Assembly (NCBI GenBank): GCA_963921795.1
Contig: OY997649.1
Span: 29,996,055-30,060,054 of the forward strand
Direction of reading: 5' to 3'
Source of the DNA: Nannobrachium achirus
Lineage: Eukaryota; Chordata; Actinopteri; Myctophiformes; Myctophidae
Length of the DNA stretch: 64,000 nucleotides
The position numbers were made by a program, and so were the translations under genes. The notes beneath the pieces were generated by a model, which was given only the letters and a program-made list of their open reading frames with translations, was not told the origin of the DNA and searched no databases. Position 1 is the stretch's first letter; each line of letters starts with the position of its first letter. Positions 50,104 to 63,041 of the stretch are shown here, piece by piece.

Positions 50104-50606
50104 CAGGGGTGTCGCACCACATTCTGGGCCCTGGGTACAAGGATTCACTCACATTTTGTGCTTTAACTATTGAAAAATAGCAGATATACAAGCTCACAGC
50201 GCGGCACCGAGTGCCGCGCTGCGAGCTTGTAGATCTGCTATTTTTGAAAAATCGTGAAAGTTTGTCTGAATATTTCAAATCCTTCTAAGGTTTTTTTGAA
50301 AAAACTAAGTTTCTATGTCAGTGGTGCTCAAATATTTTCATGTGAAGGACCCCCAAAATGATATGTATTTGGCCACGGACCCCCATCTCAAAATATTTCG
50401 TTCCAGGGACCCCCCAGAAGCAAAATTTGAGGTACAAATGTTCGCTTAAAGATTTGCACACATTTTCACAACTTTTCAAAAATAGCAGATCTACAAGCTC
50501 GCATATATCTGCTATTTTTCAATAGCTAAAGTATAAAATAATTAAGGCCCCTCCACCTTGGGCCCTAGTAACTCAGTCCCACTTCCCCCCCAGTGTGACG
50601 CCCCTG
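50104..50606. mobile_element. hAT-type MITE, CAGGGGTGT family, copy 2, with two hairpins
   Basis: Exact duplication GTATCCAG at 50096-50103 and 50607-50614. Ends CAGGGGTGTCGCACC and GTGTGACGCCCCTG. Hairpins at 50171-50247 and 50473-50520 sit near opposite ends. A nested CAGTGGTGCTCAAA-like end is at about 50321. Confidence 0.9.
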
Positions 50607-50614
50607 GTATCCAG

Positions 50615-51345
50615 TAATGGTGAGTGTGACCATTGGAATAGACTGCTTGGCTAATGATACATGAGAAGTAATTATGAAGGTGGTGCGATGAAAATTAGTC
50701 GCTTTCTTTATCCAAAAAACCATTAAGCTCTCAGCGGGCTGCATCTGATACAAATGATGCTGCTCTGAAAGTGCAGTCACTGCAAATTTGCCTGTGTGAA
50801 AGCGTCAAGTCTGTCGTTCCTGCATAAGCATGCATTTTGTTTAGCTAAGTTGTGTAATAGAACTGAATTATACATGTTGCTTGTGTGTTCACTCGGCTGA
50901 ATCAGCATGGTATGTTTAAAAATGAGCTGTTAAGGCATAAAGTATATCAGTGTTATAGTTCATATTTGACTTTAAAGGTGACTTTTGTCCGTGAGTGAAG
51001 TTCAATATCCTCTGGATTTCAAAACCCACCAATTGTGCATCAATTGTTGTCTATCGGGCAAAAAAAAAATGTTCACACTAGGAAAAACGTATTTCTAGTG
51101 TGAATCACAAGGCACCTAGTGCTGCTATACTGGACTATGGTGTCATCCCTAATCCTCTTCTCCAAAATCAATATTGGTAAAGGTCAAACATATGGGCTTG
51201 GGAAATGGAGATTAGCTTGTCAATAAACAGCACACACTCCACACCCACACAATATGTTTTTTTTGGAGAGCATCTAAAATGATGATCGGTGGGGCAGGTG
51301 AGCACAGGCTTACAGAATGGTCAAGTAGAGGCCATTTAAGAGCAT
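50615..51345. other. no gene seen
   Basis: No exon recognised; a short A run at 51061-51069. Confidence 0.4.
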
Positions 51346-51357
51346 CATAGAATAAAG

Positions 51358-51630
51358 CAGTGGTTCTCAACCTGTGGGCCGTGAGTCTGGGCCCCCAAAT
51401 AACTTGCAAAACACTAAGATTTTATATCTTAACAACTAAGATATAATATTAATAGTTAAAGTTTCTTTAAAACCTTGAAAAGTGAGTTTTTAATCATGAA
51501 ACTGCTAAATGGTAACTTAAAGTATATTACCTTTAGTACCTTAGTTACAAAATCGATTGCTAGATCCTTAAAATAAATGCTTTTGAGGTTTTTAAGTAGG
51601 CCCTGGTCGAGAAAAGGTTGAGGACCACTA
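51358..51630. mobile_element. hAT-type MITE (CAGTGGTTCTCAACC)
   Basis: Exact duplication GAATAAAG at 51350-51357 and 51631-51638. Ends CAGTGGTTCTCAACCTG and AGGTTGAGGACCACTA. No hairpin inside. Confidence 0.9.
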
Positions 51631-51639
51631 GAATAAAGG

Positions 51640-52195
51640 ATGTATGGATAAAGATTAATATGGTTTGTATTGGTAAGATTATTAATAACTTACTGATCCA
51701 GGAGCTTTGCTTCCTCATGTCCTAAGGCAGGTGCTTATGTTGTTTTATTCATACGGATCAGTAATGCAAACATAATAAAGTGCCTGGACAATTTAGCATG
51801 AACAAATCCAATTCCAGATAATGGAAATTAAAAGCACCAGAGTAAATTCAACATTCCACTCAACTGGAAAGGCGAAATGTATGCATTAATGCTTTTATTT
51901 CAGTCAGTATGTCATACTTTGCTGAATAGGGTGAAATATTAGGTTCATTTTCAAGGCCCTCAACTGACAGGCGTTCTCAAAGATGCCATGGTCATAGTCC
52001 CTTTGTCTACTGAGCTATGTTATTAAGGGTCTTGGAATGCCATGTGTCTCCTCTAACAGCACTATGCACTGTGTTAAAGTTATTGATATTTTTGCCGAAA
52101 TTCAAAAACTAGCATTCATTCTGTATCGTTCATTCTGTTCACTTGATGATTAGAGCTACTCTAATTCTAGAGGGTGGATTAACTCAACCCCATTG
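51640..52195. other. no gene seen
   Basis: Ordinary sequence. Confidence 0.4.
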
Positions 52196-52299
52196 CTTGA
52201 GTCAAAGTATAGATACTCCTGGTCAATTAACTACACTGGAGTACTTTTACGTTTTCTTCTTAATTTCAATTCATTGTTGTATTGAAAATGAGTCTTCGG

Positions 52300-52465
52300 C
52301 CCGGAACGCTGGCTTATAGCGGTCTGGCCAACCAGGCTATAAAGCACATCTCAAGTTCGAGTCCCGTTCCTGACAAACTTTGCTGCATGTCTCTCGCTGT
52401 CTCTCTCCCCCTGATTCCTGTCCATCTACACTTGACATTCAATAAAGGCAAAAAAGCCTAAATAT
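52300..52465 (+). mobile_element. tRNA-derived SINE
   Basis: The head has GCTGGCTTATAGCGGTCTGG and a B-box-like AAGTTCGAGTCCCG; then TGCTGCATGTCTCTC, a CT-rich part, and the tail AATAAAGGCAAAAAAGCC. Flanked by AAGTA-rich repeat (52200-52270 and 52600-52690). It is not a tRNA gene: no cloverleaf. Confidence 0.75.
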
Positions 52466-52977
52466 ATTTATATAAAAAGAAAATTACCCATCATCCCAAG
52501 AATACATTTTTTTAAATAAATCATAGACAATGTATAGTCTTTTGGACATTTCTAGAGAGAATCTAGGGAAGTTCAAAGACAATATTTGTCTTTGAAATGT
52601 AGTGGAGTGAAATATCTAAGAATAGAAATAATACTCAGTAAGGTACAGATACTCAAACATTAATACTCAAGTAAATGCACTTATATAGTGTACAGTCCAA
52701 CACTGTCTAATTCTGATTCTACACTGCAAAGCTCCTCTAGCTGAGTTGCTAAGACACACGTAGCACTAGATTGGCACTGATAGGTCCTCAGTACACACTC
52801 GCCCTCAGTGACACAGAAGGGTCTGATTATAGGGAGGTAATCACTACGGACATGAGTGTTGGAAACTATAGATGGAAACTGGGCCATGACAATCATTGAC
52901 AACAGCCTAGAGAGGGCATCCTTAAGGGCAGATGAGATCATCAGGAGCCAAGAATGTAGTAGACCCCTGTAGTCTAC

Positions 52978-52978
<1 letters not shown>

Positions 52979-53058
<80 letters not shown>

Positions 53059-53115
53059 AATACACACACACGCGCACACGCACGCACACACACGCAGGCA
53101 TGCACACGCACACAT
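52979..53115. repeat. (CT)n then (CA/CGCA)n tract
   Basis: About 40 CT units, then CACACGCACGC-type repeats. Confidence 0.95.
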
Positions 53116-53119
53116 TATC

Positions 53120-53661
53120 TTAATCTTCATACATATTCAGCAGGCCAGGCTAGGACCTGAATCTGAATACATGGAATAGAATGTCTACACTTTGCTCTGA
53201 GGAATCAGCTCATATTCAGGCAAGAGAGAAACAGAGAGACGAAGAAGAGAAAATATGTGGATGGAAGGAGGCAGAGAGGAGAAAGGGTAGGAGGAGCAAG
53301 AGAAGAGATTGATCATTCTGATGAGTGAATGAGTGCGACCATTTTGGTCACACATGCACGGTCCAAAGATCGATCAAGTGTGGCTAAAGATTTTAATTCA
53401 GCATGTCTGTCTTTTTTCTATTCTTTTTGCCTACAGTATGTACCCGATTTCTCACAAGACTCGATTTCTACTATGCCTCCGATTGGCTCTTCGAGGAACA
53501 ACATGCATGTATACGGTATGTGTGACCCATGCAAGGTTGGTAAATCACCCCCTATACTTAACTCCTCCTGGAGTGCCATAACAGCAGACAGCTACAGGCA
53601 GCTCAAACAAAACAGAACTGTGTCTCAGATAAACAAATAATACCCAAACTTATGCACTGCA
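53120..53661. other. no gene seen
   Basis: GA-rich at 53220-53310. No exon. Confidence 0.4.
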
Positions 53662-55181
53662 TTTTTAGCTGGTCAGCAGGACCAGCTCTTTAAACAGATT
53701 ACATTGTCCTGAGACATTCAGGGGACCTAGGGGACCTATTTGCCGATTGGCTGTCCATGTCACATGGTCACCGAGCTCATGATTGGGAGCCAGACCTGTA
53801 CTGCTGTAATGAAATATTTTGTCCAGCAGGGAGCACCATTCCTTCACACTGAGCCGGTGCCTGTGGCCAGCCTGCTTGTGATAAATGAAACAGAAGAAAA
53901 GAGAGGTCTATACTTGAGTAAAAGTACAAAAGTATTGGCATCAAAGTACAAAATGTTTGTATGATTGCTTGTAGATCGGTTATCATTCTTTGATTTTCAC
54001 AAGTCATTGTTGACATCATCATCCATTTAAGCTTTATAATTAGCTTCATACTAACATTAACATTATTTTTCTTTCAATTCTAAACGTAGAGATTAGGTTA
54101 TGAAAGGAAGGTGATTAGGTGATGAAAACTAGCAAAACTATAGCAGCCATTCACTTTAATCAACGCGATGCATCCAATGTAATTGTGATGAGGATGTCAA
54201 ACAAACGTTAATCACGTCGTATTTAATTATACTTCATCTGTTACAGATGATTGTCCAAATAAACCGTACGTTATTTAAACTGTGAGCCATTTATAGACAA
54301 TATGCAGTGTTGCCCTGGGCATCGTTGTAGGCTGTAGTAGGTGATGTGTCACACCATCTGCATACCATCTGCATTAACATATGAACTGAACGAGTATGCA
54401 AGTTGTCAATGATTTAACTCTATGACCATGATATGGGCTTTGGTGTGAAGTCATGAAAATATCGTACCCTACACAATTTACAAAAGCAACACAAAGTACA
54501 TTCATTGATGAGCTGCTTCTTCCTGTCATCTGATCAGTGTCCACACAGTAGATTAATTCGAGTTGCATTTTAATATCAAATGAAACAGAGCAAAAACGAT
54601 GTGCTGAATGAACCAATGCGAGTCTTTGAGAATTACAGTTAGTATCTTCACCAATAATGAGCACATTTCTAGAGACACGGTAACACATTCATTGTACTAA
54701 ATGACAAGAAAGCATATATTTAGAACGATATGTAGCAGTGAAATACCACAAGATTTTGGAAAATGCCTACAATCAATACACTTATTTGAACACCTTGGTT
54801 ACATTAAGTTCTGCATAATGCGTACTTTCTGCTTTTGGTACATTTTAATACAAATACTTTTTATACTTGTACTCAAGTATCCTACATTTTGAATACAAGA
54901 CTTCCACTGACATTGCAGTATTGCATGATACTTAAGTAAAGAATGCGAGTACTTTTCCCACTACTGCCTAATAAGCATGCTAGTTTTAGTACAATCAGAC
55001 ATCACAGATAGATTTATAGAGTAATAGGCTCTAAGGCAACTGCAAACTTAGCAGGAGTCCTCCAGGCTATGGGGGAAAGTAGCTGTTGGAAAAAGTACTC
55101 AAATGTTTTACACTTGTTTTTTTTAAAGTATCTTAAAAGTATCAATACTGCACTGTAGATGTACTCAGTTATAAGTAAAAG

Positions 55182-55252
<71 letters not shown>

Positions 55253-55554
55253 GGGGGGGGGGGAGTGACAAAATTCATAGATCTAGAACACAGACTTCAT
55301 AGATATAGAACACAGAATATGTACAGTACAGTACAGTGAGGTACAGTATACAGTACAGTAAAGTACAGTAAGGTAATACGCAGTTATTACTGTTGTTTGA
55401 GCACGCCCGAGTTTTTTCAAAACTTTTTTTTTCCAAAAAACTTTTTTTTCCAAAACTTTTTTTTTTTTTCAAAAAACATTTTTTTTTTTTTTTTCAAAAA
55501 ACTTTTTTTTTTCCATCTGACCAGCTTATATATTGACTGTGTCAATTCTTGTTT
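53662..55554 (-). repeat. right arm of large inverted duplication (uninterrupted)
   Basis: Inverted copy of 1429-8824 lacking the 5.4-kb insert: at about 54930-54937 it reads through a single TTAA. It contains the (AC)n tract 55183-55247, a G run at 55251-55262, a TACTG-rich stretch, poly-T blocks 55425-55514, and AAGTA-rich repeat pieces near 53915-53960 and 54850-55170. Confidence 0.9.
53964..53988. repeat. half hairpin, mirrored copy of 8500-8520
   Basis: GCTTGTAGATCGGTTATC; belongs to the duplicated arm. Confidence 0.7.
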
Positions 55555-56044
55555 GCAAAGAGTTCAGTCAAAGCGTAGTTGGGAACAGTGCTTTTGTTGT
55601 TGGGGCATGTTCTGAATCGATGTTCCAAATCCAACAAACACAATGGTCTGCTACGCTATGCTCTGCAGCAGCCCCCCTCCCCGCAGCCTTTCAGCGTCAG
55701 ACAGCAGAGAACGATACAGTCCAAGATGATAATACAATTTAAAACTGAGAACTTTATGAGTTCACAATATCTCCACTGGAGAGGTGTCACCTGCATATGC
55801 TAGTAGTGATATTTCATGTAGTCAAAAAATTGATGGGTGGCTTTACATGAAACATGGTGGAAATGAACAGTAGGCTGCCCAAAAGAGATGATTAACTATT
55901 GGGTCGAAAATGTACTATAGTCGTAAGTTATAGCATAAACCCAATTTCCAAACATTCCAATTTCTGACTTTTTGGCCAAATATCAGATCAATACCATAGT
56001 TTTAAAACTTCAGATTTTTTGCCAATTGTCAAATATAAATACTA

Positions 56045-56333
56045 GTCTTGATGTTCTTGTGTTTGACGTACATGGGCCAGACATGTCTGTGTAGTTTCTT
56101 GAGCTCATCCTCTTTTTGCATTCTTCGTAAGGAATGGAAATGAAATAACGTTGGTTCAGCACGTCGATCAAAGGTCCATAGGTGTAAAGCAGGAAACCTT
56201 CCACAATCAGGATGTGTGTCTCCTCCTCCTTGTTGTGCTCAGACTCCGAAAGGATGTCAGTGTCCAACACAGTGCGACTTCTCAAACTTCACAGGGTTCT
56301 CCTCCCACGCATAGATCGTATCCATCATGTCAA
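56045..56333 (-). pseudogene. nicotinamide riboside kinase (nmrk2-like) fragment, broken
   Basis: On the minus strand the order is [20 protein letters not shown], then [12 protein letters not shown], then [13 protein letters not shown] and SRNYT, then [10 protein letters not shown]. This is the middle of the nicotinamide riboside kinase fold, which phosphorylates nicotinamide riboside to NMN for NAD synthesis. The N-terminal P-loop and the C-terminus are missing. The first block and the central block are in different frames (change near 56275-56290), and the residues normally between NYT and HVWPMY are deleted with a second frame change (about 56083). It is therefore a dead fragment, probably a retrocopy or duplicated piece. 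It abuts a repeat also found at 27765-27925. Confidence 0.8.
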
Positions 56334-56439
56334 GGTCAAGGTTTACAATCAGAGTCAAAATTTAAAGATATCAATAGACGTAGAACAAGAGATGCGGGCA
56401 GGGTTTGCACCCCCAGCTGCATTGCTATTACCAGCTGTA

Positions 56440-57220
56440 TGTAAATGCAAGTGCACAATTAAAATGATCCTATTGAAAACACCAGAATGGAATAATGTGG
56501 GCACGACCAACAGTTAATGTACTGTGGAGGGAGCTGACAAGCAAACCTGTTTCCCTCCCAGTTACCTTCTGTGTACATACTGTATGCAAACTCATTTGCA
56601 GGGCATTTGACTGTGCTACTGTAGTTAGAAGAGGAAAATTCAAAAGATTTCTGTGCAACAGTTTTCATACTTAAACTGTAGCTGGATAGCACTGTTGTGC
56701 TGCAGAAGCTACCGCTTCTAAGAGCATTGAAAAACGATTATGCACCTGCATTGTATGGAGAGACATGCTATTGTGCACTGCAAATACAAAATGTAAATCT
56801 GGTAAAACCTGCACAATGAAGAAAAGAGCTTCAACACTAGATAGAATGCTGGCATTTTGTGAAAATGTCTGAGAAGTGCTGACATATAGCCTGCCAGTTG
56901 ACAGACTCTGTGTGTGGGGAATGGGATTATTCTGGCTAAAGCAATGAAATGTACCGAAGATGCATGGAGCAAGGAAGACAATTCAGAGGCTAGCACTGAA
57001 ATACGCTGGTGACACAATACAAATACTTGCAAATACAACAGTGATGTGTCAAGGGAACCAACCCATAGACTGTAAAAATAAAAGTGTACACACACGTCTA
57101 CACGGACGCCGACAAGCTGTGACATTTCTCATGGTAAACTGCAATTATAATATTGCCTCACTAGACTGCCATTTTGTTCTTACATCATCCAGTGGTAGTA
57201 GTGTCAATACTGCAATCTAG
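56440..57220. other. no gene seen
   Basis: No exon recognised. Confidence 0.4.
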
Positions 57221-57224
57221 AAAT

Positions 57225-57545
57225 ATTCTGTTATAAGTAAAAGTATGAAAGTATGAAAGTGTTGGCATCAAAATGTACTTAAAGGAGTAGTTCACCCCCA
57301 GAATGTATTTTCAAATTGCTAAGGTATAAAATAGGGCTAAAGTGATTTATGTGTGCTTTATAATATTATAATTTATATCTGCAAAGAAACTAGTAATTAA
57401 AGCTTGTGGAGTAAAAGTACAATATTTGGATCCGAGATGTAGTGGAGTATTAGTAAAAGTATTGGAAATTAGAAATAATCAAGTAAAGTATAAATACCTC
57501 AAAATTGTACTTAAGTACAGTACTTAAGTAAATGTACTTGGTTAC
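57225..57545. repeat. AAGTAC-rich repeat with solo TTAA MITE end
   Basis: Contains ACTTAAAGGAGTAGTTCACC at about 57278-57297, like the MITE at 43217, then AAGTA-rich sequence matching 18480-18690. Confidence 0.65.
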
Positions 57546-57549
57546 TTTA

Positions 57550-59530
57550 CCCCACTGACCCCAACCCCAGCTAAGACGTACAGTAAACAAAATACTGTGT
57601 GAATATGGTCAATTTATCTAAGCTAATTTGAAGCGTACCTCGTTAAACCACATCTGACCCAGTGTCTATACACGAAGAAATGGATGCATAAATTAAGATT
57701 AACCCAGAGAGCTACCCTACTGTTTGAACTAAAGACCCATCTGATCCATGCATGTGAGCACTAGTGGCTTTGATGTTGTTTGAAGAGGGGATTTAAAGCA
57801 CATCAGTAGCAAAATATAATTACATCTTCAGTCTCAGCTGTGGCCTTAAGGACTTCTTTATTTTTGGATTTTAAACTTGGATTAACCTCAGTATGTGATT
57901 CAAAAGTGTGAGCGGGCCAAAGAGCTTGATGAAAATGGAGATGGAACGGAACGCCACCGTGCCAGTAAGAAGAGAAGTTTGTATAAGGGTTGTTTGGGGG
58001 GTTGCAGACAAGTAAATGTTTAAAGTCAGCATAAAGGACACAATGATAACAACTCAGAAACATTTTGAAAAGGGAATCACTATGGGAAACATCCTCTCTA
58101 CCTGAGGCTTGTTGTCGTCATCACCATATTGCCTAAACATTTCATTGCACATGAGACCCTAACTGTACTGTAGAGTGAATGTTCAGGTAAGTACTGGGTA
58201 CTGTACTAATTAGCATTCAGCACACAATAATTGTAATACTATTTGGATAGTAGAGTGGAGTTCCTCTCTTCTGCAACTCTCCAAAGCAGCAGGGGTCTTC
58301 AACAGTATTCTATTGGTATTTACAGAATTAATTAATTATTTATTACATGTTACCATGTTAATCACATGAATTAAATACAAATACTGATGGTAGAATGATC
58401 TCATGTAGACCCATACATCATGACATCATGAATTGAATACATAGGACTACAATGGAAAAAATGACCTTTTTGTGTTATCCTTTTAGCGAAGATGTATGAC
58501 TGTACCTCGTGCTGTTTGCATTTCTGTCTAATAAAGTATTCAACCAATCGATCAAAAAACATCCCCACAACCATTTATTTTCGGATAGATAACACTGACA
58601 GCATCACATTGGAGTAGTATTGTTCATTAACCTTATTTCTGGAAGGCTATGACTTTGTAATTGAATATTAGAATATCATTTGGTTCTAAATATCCACAGT
58701 TTGACAAACTAGACATGGCTATGTTCTGGAGACTTAATTCTATATTGTGAAATAGACAATCTACCCGTAAATACCTGTTTAAAAACAGAAAACATTCTGA
58801 TCTGGTCTATAAGGTCTGACTCAACATTTATGTTTGAACAAAAAGGGAGAAGGAAGTATAGTATCAGGAAGAATGGACGGCAATATTGAAATACCAGTTC
58901 ACAGAAATGGAGGGAGTTTGGTTGGAAAATCTTCTAATTTATTATAACTTCTCAGAAATCTGAGAGGCTGGCTGTCACAGGGGAGCCCAACTTTAAATGC
59001 AACAATGGATTTTTTTTTAAATTGTTCATTATACATTGGAAGAATGTTCTGGGTTTATGCCTAGGCCAGACTTTATGTGCACATTTTGTTAACTGTGTTA
59101 AATAAGAACAGTAAGAACAAATATTCTGAAATGTGTGAAAAACATGAATGTGCTCTGTATGATGTACTGTATACATAACAGTATCTGGATATATCGAATC
59201 AAATATACAAGTGGTGCATAGTGGGCACACTGGGCAGTCTCATAATGAGTCCTTTTAGCTCATGTTATTTCAGAGACTCTGGAGGCCCTCCAGTCAGATA
59301 TTCTGGTAGTCTAAAGGGCTCTGCACTCAGGCGCGATTTTGCAATGCTGTGCGGAATCCACGCTGCGGATCCGAAAAGGAGTCATAAAAGGAATGATGAG
59401 TTTTTACCGCATGCGAAATGATGCACAGATCGAACTGGGTTCGATTGGGAAAAAAACGCACTGCCGCAGACACTTGCCGCACGGCAAATTCGGAGCAGGT
59501 GTGCATGAGGTCATAGAGAATCATTGTTTT
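57550..59530. other. no gene seen
   Basis: A solo GGGGTCTTCAACAG end at about 58290 and a weak hairpin relic (AATAGACAATCTACCC) at 58750. No exon. Confidence 0.4.
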
Positions 59531-59537
59531 CTTTATT

Positions 59538-60399
59538 GCGACCGTAGGTCGCACTTTACTATCAAAACCACCACAAAGTGTAAGTAACTCCGTCCGTCCG
59601 TCCGTCCCTCCGTCTGTCTGTCAGTCTGTCTGTCACACCTCACACGTCACACTTTTTCTCTGCTTATATCTCCGCAACCGTTGCCCCGATCCATGCCAAA
59701 TTTTGCACACACGTTCCTTGGCTGCCAAACTACAACCTCCAAGGACCCCCGGAGCTCCAGGGACCCCCAGGTCCCTGGGGGACCCCCAGATGTAAAAAAT
59801 GACCAAATGCGCAAACATGACCAAATGACCACCCCAACGGGGCTGCTCACGGGGAATTCCCGGGGACCGCCGACTCCTGGTGCTCCAGAACGGATGCAAA
59901 AGTGGTGGCGCCCCCAGTGGAGGACCCCCTACACTGCAGCTCACATAAAATGCTGTAACTCCGGCTAGGAGCGACCGGGACAGCCGGGCCCGGTACCTAT
60001 TCGTCCGCCTTGCCGGCGCGGAGACCCCACCCCTCATTTCTCACATGGCCCTCTTCTAGCGCCACCATGAGGCCGATTCTTGCAAAACACATTTTTGGAC
60101 ACTGCTCCTACAATTTTCGCCCTAAAATCACGCAAATCGGTACACAGTATGTCTACACTCATCCCATCAACATGAATCTGTCCCATATAGCGCCACCTCC
60201 AGGCCGATTTTTAAAAACACATTTTTGGACACTGCTCCTACAGATTTTGCCCTAAAATCACGAAAATCACTACACAGTATGTCTACACTCATGTCATCAA
60301 CATGGATCAGGAAGATTTTGGCAAAACACATTTTTGCCCTATTTGTGGAGATAAGTGACCTACGGTCGCTTATCTCCCGATTAGGGAGCCTTACTGGTA
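59538..60399 (-). repeat. GGTCGC-hairpin repeat, copy D
   Basis: Begins TGCGACCGTAGGTCGCA and ends GATTAGGGAGCCTTACTGG, inverted relative to copy A. Two tandem internal units (60075-60180 and 60200-60320) contain CACATTTTTGGACACTGCTC. (CCGT)/(CTGT) tract at 59590-59632. Confidence 0.75.
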
Positions 60400-60409
60400 A
60401 TAATTAATG

Positions 60410-60960
60410 TGTCTGTTTTTTTCCGTGCGGAAAATCGCGCCTGTCTGCAAAGCCTTTAACTCAGTGACAGTGAGTGAAAGGCAACATCTTTATAAAAGAA
60501 GGGAGAGGTGGTACCTGCTGCCCTATATATGCTTAGACAGAGAAAATCACACACCGCTGCGGCGCTCGCTTTGTCCTTGAGGTGACAAGATAACCTGATG
60601 GTTAGAGATATTGAGCCATGGCCAAAAGGTCACAAGTTGAATCCCTTCATCTGCTTTTCCATCAACAGCCATGCGTCCTGTCATAGTGTCCTTGAACAGG
60701 ATGATCAAAAACCATACGCGCTCAATCATTGTAAATTGCTCAAGGTGGGCATATCATCTAAAAGGGCACACACAAAAAAATAATGAACTTGTGTGTCAAC
60801 TTGTGATTGGTAAGCTAGCGTTAGATAGCAGTGGTGGAAGTACTGTAGGAGCTGAGTTGAAAGGTAAAGTATAGTACATGCTGCTCTAAACACTGATAGT
60901 GGTAAATGTCTTGCTCAGAGACTTCGATTCAAGATTCTATTTGTTACATCTTAAGAGTAT
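60410..60960. other. no gene seen
   Basis: No exon or clear element. Confidence 0.4.
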
Positions 60961-60971
60961 ATAAGATAGCG

Positions 60972-61315
60972 GCAGGGGCAGCAGTGGCTCAGGAGGTAGA
61001 GCGGCCTCTTGGGAACCAGTTCGATCCCGGGTGCAATTATGGGTTCAGTGTCTTCCTCAAGGACATTTCGACACTAACTCTGGGAGTTAGTGTTGAAGTG
61101 TCCTTGGGAGTTAGTGTCAAAGTGTCCTTGGGCAAGACACTGAACCCCTAATTGCTCGCAGGTTGGTGCCTTAAACTGCCTTGCGTGATTTCCTTCGCCA
61201 TCGGTGTATGAATGGGTGAATAAGCGCCTTTATCCAAGGCGCTTTGCAATGATTGTGGTGTGTGTTGTAAATAACAGCGCCTTCATCCAAGGCGCTGTAT
61301 AAATGCACCATTATT
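60972..61315 (+). mobile_element. tRNA-derived SINE with L2-like tail
   Basis: A-box-like GTGGCTCAGGAGGTAGAGCG, B-box-like AGTTCGATCCCGG, then GGGCAAGACACTGAACCCC, GTATGAATGGGTGAATAAG and an AAGGCGCTTTGCAATG tail. A short internal duplication (GGGAGTTAGTGT) and a second tail copy (AAGGCGCTGTATAAATGCAC) are present. V-SINE-like. Confidence 0.8.
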
Positions 61316-61319
61316 TACA

Positions 61320-61913
61320 CAAGAGTAGAATTCTTTGTTTTGGTTCTACAGCAATGTAGCAGCAAAAATAACTGTGGAATAGTGGTGTGATATCTTTTAG
61401 TTTTTTGTTCAAAAGTGATAGTAATCATTGCTATATAGCTTCAGGAACAATGGACAGGTGGCGCCACCTTGAAAGATTTTCGCTATTACTTTCAATGGGG
61501 TGACATCACATTCACTTTCTAGATAGTGTTTCTTCAGGGGTCTTTAGTAAAAATATATATATATAAATTTCAACTCAGAATACAGAATACTATTTGGCAC
61601 CTTACATTTTATAGTGTTATAGTTGTTTTGTTTAATCACTTCCAATTTCACTTGTTTATCCTGTATCCTGTACGCGATTACTGTGTTTATAGGAGATGAG
61701 ATGTCAGCTGTGGCTTGTGATTGGCTGAACCGGAGGTATGGAGCGCTCCGCTGTGTTCACTTGGGCCGCCCGGCGGTGCCGAAAGTCGGGGGCGACGAAT
61801 TGGATAAAATTGGTATGCTGGCCTGAAAATTTACAGCTATTTGCCATTTACTGCAGTTCCGGAGATGGGGAGATCCGCTAATACTGAGAAAACATTCTAT
61901 ATAGCAATGATTG
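61320..61913. other. no gene seen
   Basis: Short GC-rich piece at 61735-61800 with no recognisable exon. Confidence 0.4.
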
Positions 61914-62028
61914 CTTTACAGCAAGGGTCTTCAACAGGGAGTCCGGGACCCCTAGGGGGTCCTCAGAGTTACTACAGGGGGGCCGCCAAATCTTTGTGTG
62001 ATAGCTAGGATCATGTTTTTTACATTAA

Positions 62029-62913
62029 AGGACAACTCCGCCCTAAATCACTTCTAGGCTCATTTTCCTACTTATATTGATCCAAAAAGACTGTCCATGG
62101 GGTCTATTAGGCAGAAATGCACCTTTTGTCCAGTTTCCCCAGCAGAACCCAGCAGCTCTCATAGCATAGAGTGGAGCCTATAAGCCTATCGCTTTTACAC
62201 TATTTGTTGTGGTCAAAAGTGTTTTTATTTTTCATGAATGTGGTACTAGTTGTCATTACAAACACATCCATGTCATCGTTGTCCCACACAAGCCATCACA
62301 CTCTGCTAAATAGATGTTATGCTTTTATGTGCTTTGCCAAGTCCCGGAAAAGATGCCCTGTGATTGGCCAGTGCAGTCACTTTGATTGGCACTTGTGCCG
62401 AATGATCACCTCAAAACATTATTTATGAGATTGTGGTGGCTTGTGTGGGACAACCAAGGCATGAATCTGTAATGACAACTAGTAGTAAGGCCGCAATCAC
62501 ACATATGCGTGAGACATCTTCTCCGTATCGTTTGAGAATGAGGGGGGGAGGGGGAGATCCAATTTCTATGTATGTCACGTGGTTTCATGTCATTGCCGTG
62601 TCTTGCAAGAGACAAAAAACCACGTGACCTTCATTGAGAATGAATTGGACCCATCCTCCCCCCCTCATTCGCAGACGATACGGACACGATAGCTGAAAAA
62701 AAAATGACACATCCTTAAAAAAGAAATTCACTTTTGAACACAACAAATAGTGTTAAAGCGATAGGCTCCACTCTATGCTATGACAGCTGCTGCGTTCTGC
62801 TGGGGAAACAGGACAACAGGGGCATTTCTGCCTAATAGACCCCATGGACAGTCTTTTGGGATCATAATAAGTAGGAAAATTAGCCTAGAAGTGATTTAGG
62901 GTGGAGTTGTCCT
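62029..62913. mobile_element. TTAA foldback MITE (AGGACAACTCC family), copy 2
   Basis: TTAA at 62025-62028 and 62914-62917. The outer arms AGGACAACTCCGCCCTAAAT are inverted at the right. A second nested foldback lies at about 62490-62690 (CGTATCG and GGGGGG/CCCCCC arms). Confidence 0.88.
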
Positions 62914-62966
62914 TTAACCATTTGAACCCTAGCATCCCTATTTGTGGAAGGAACATTAGCCAACAA

Positions 62967-63041
62967 TAAATAGCCGATCTACAAGCTTACAACGCGTCAC
63001 GCTACGAGGCGTTGTAAGCTTGTAGATCGTCTATTTTTGGC
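62967..63041. repeat. full GATCTACAAGC hairpin
   Basis: AATAGCCGATCTACAAGC and GCTTGTAGATCGTCTATT arms; inner pair CTTACAACGC/GCGTTGTAAG differs from the consensus in both arms. Confidence 0.85.

Noticed and set aside
60972-61315. tRNA gene
   Set aside because: A- and B-box-like motifs are present, but the body is a SINE with a LINE-type tail and there is no cloverleaf.
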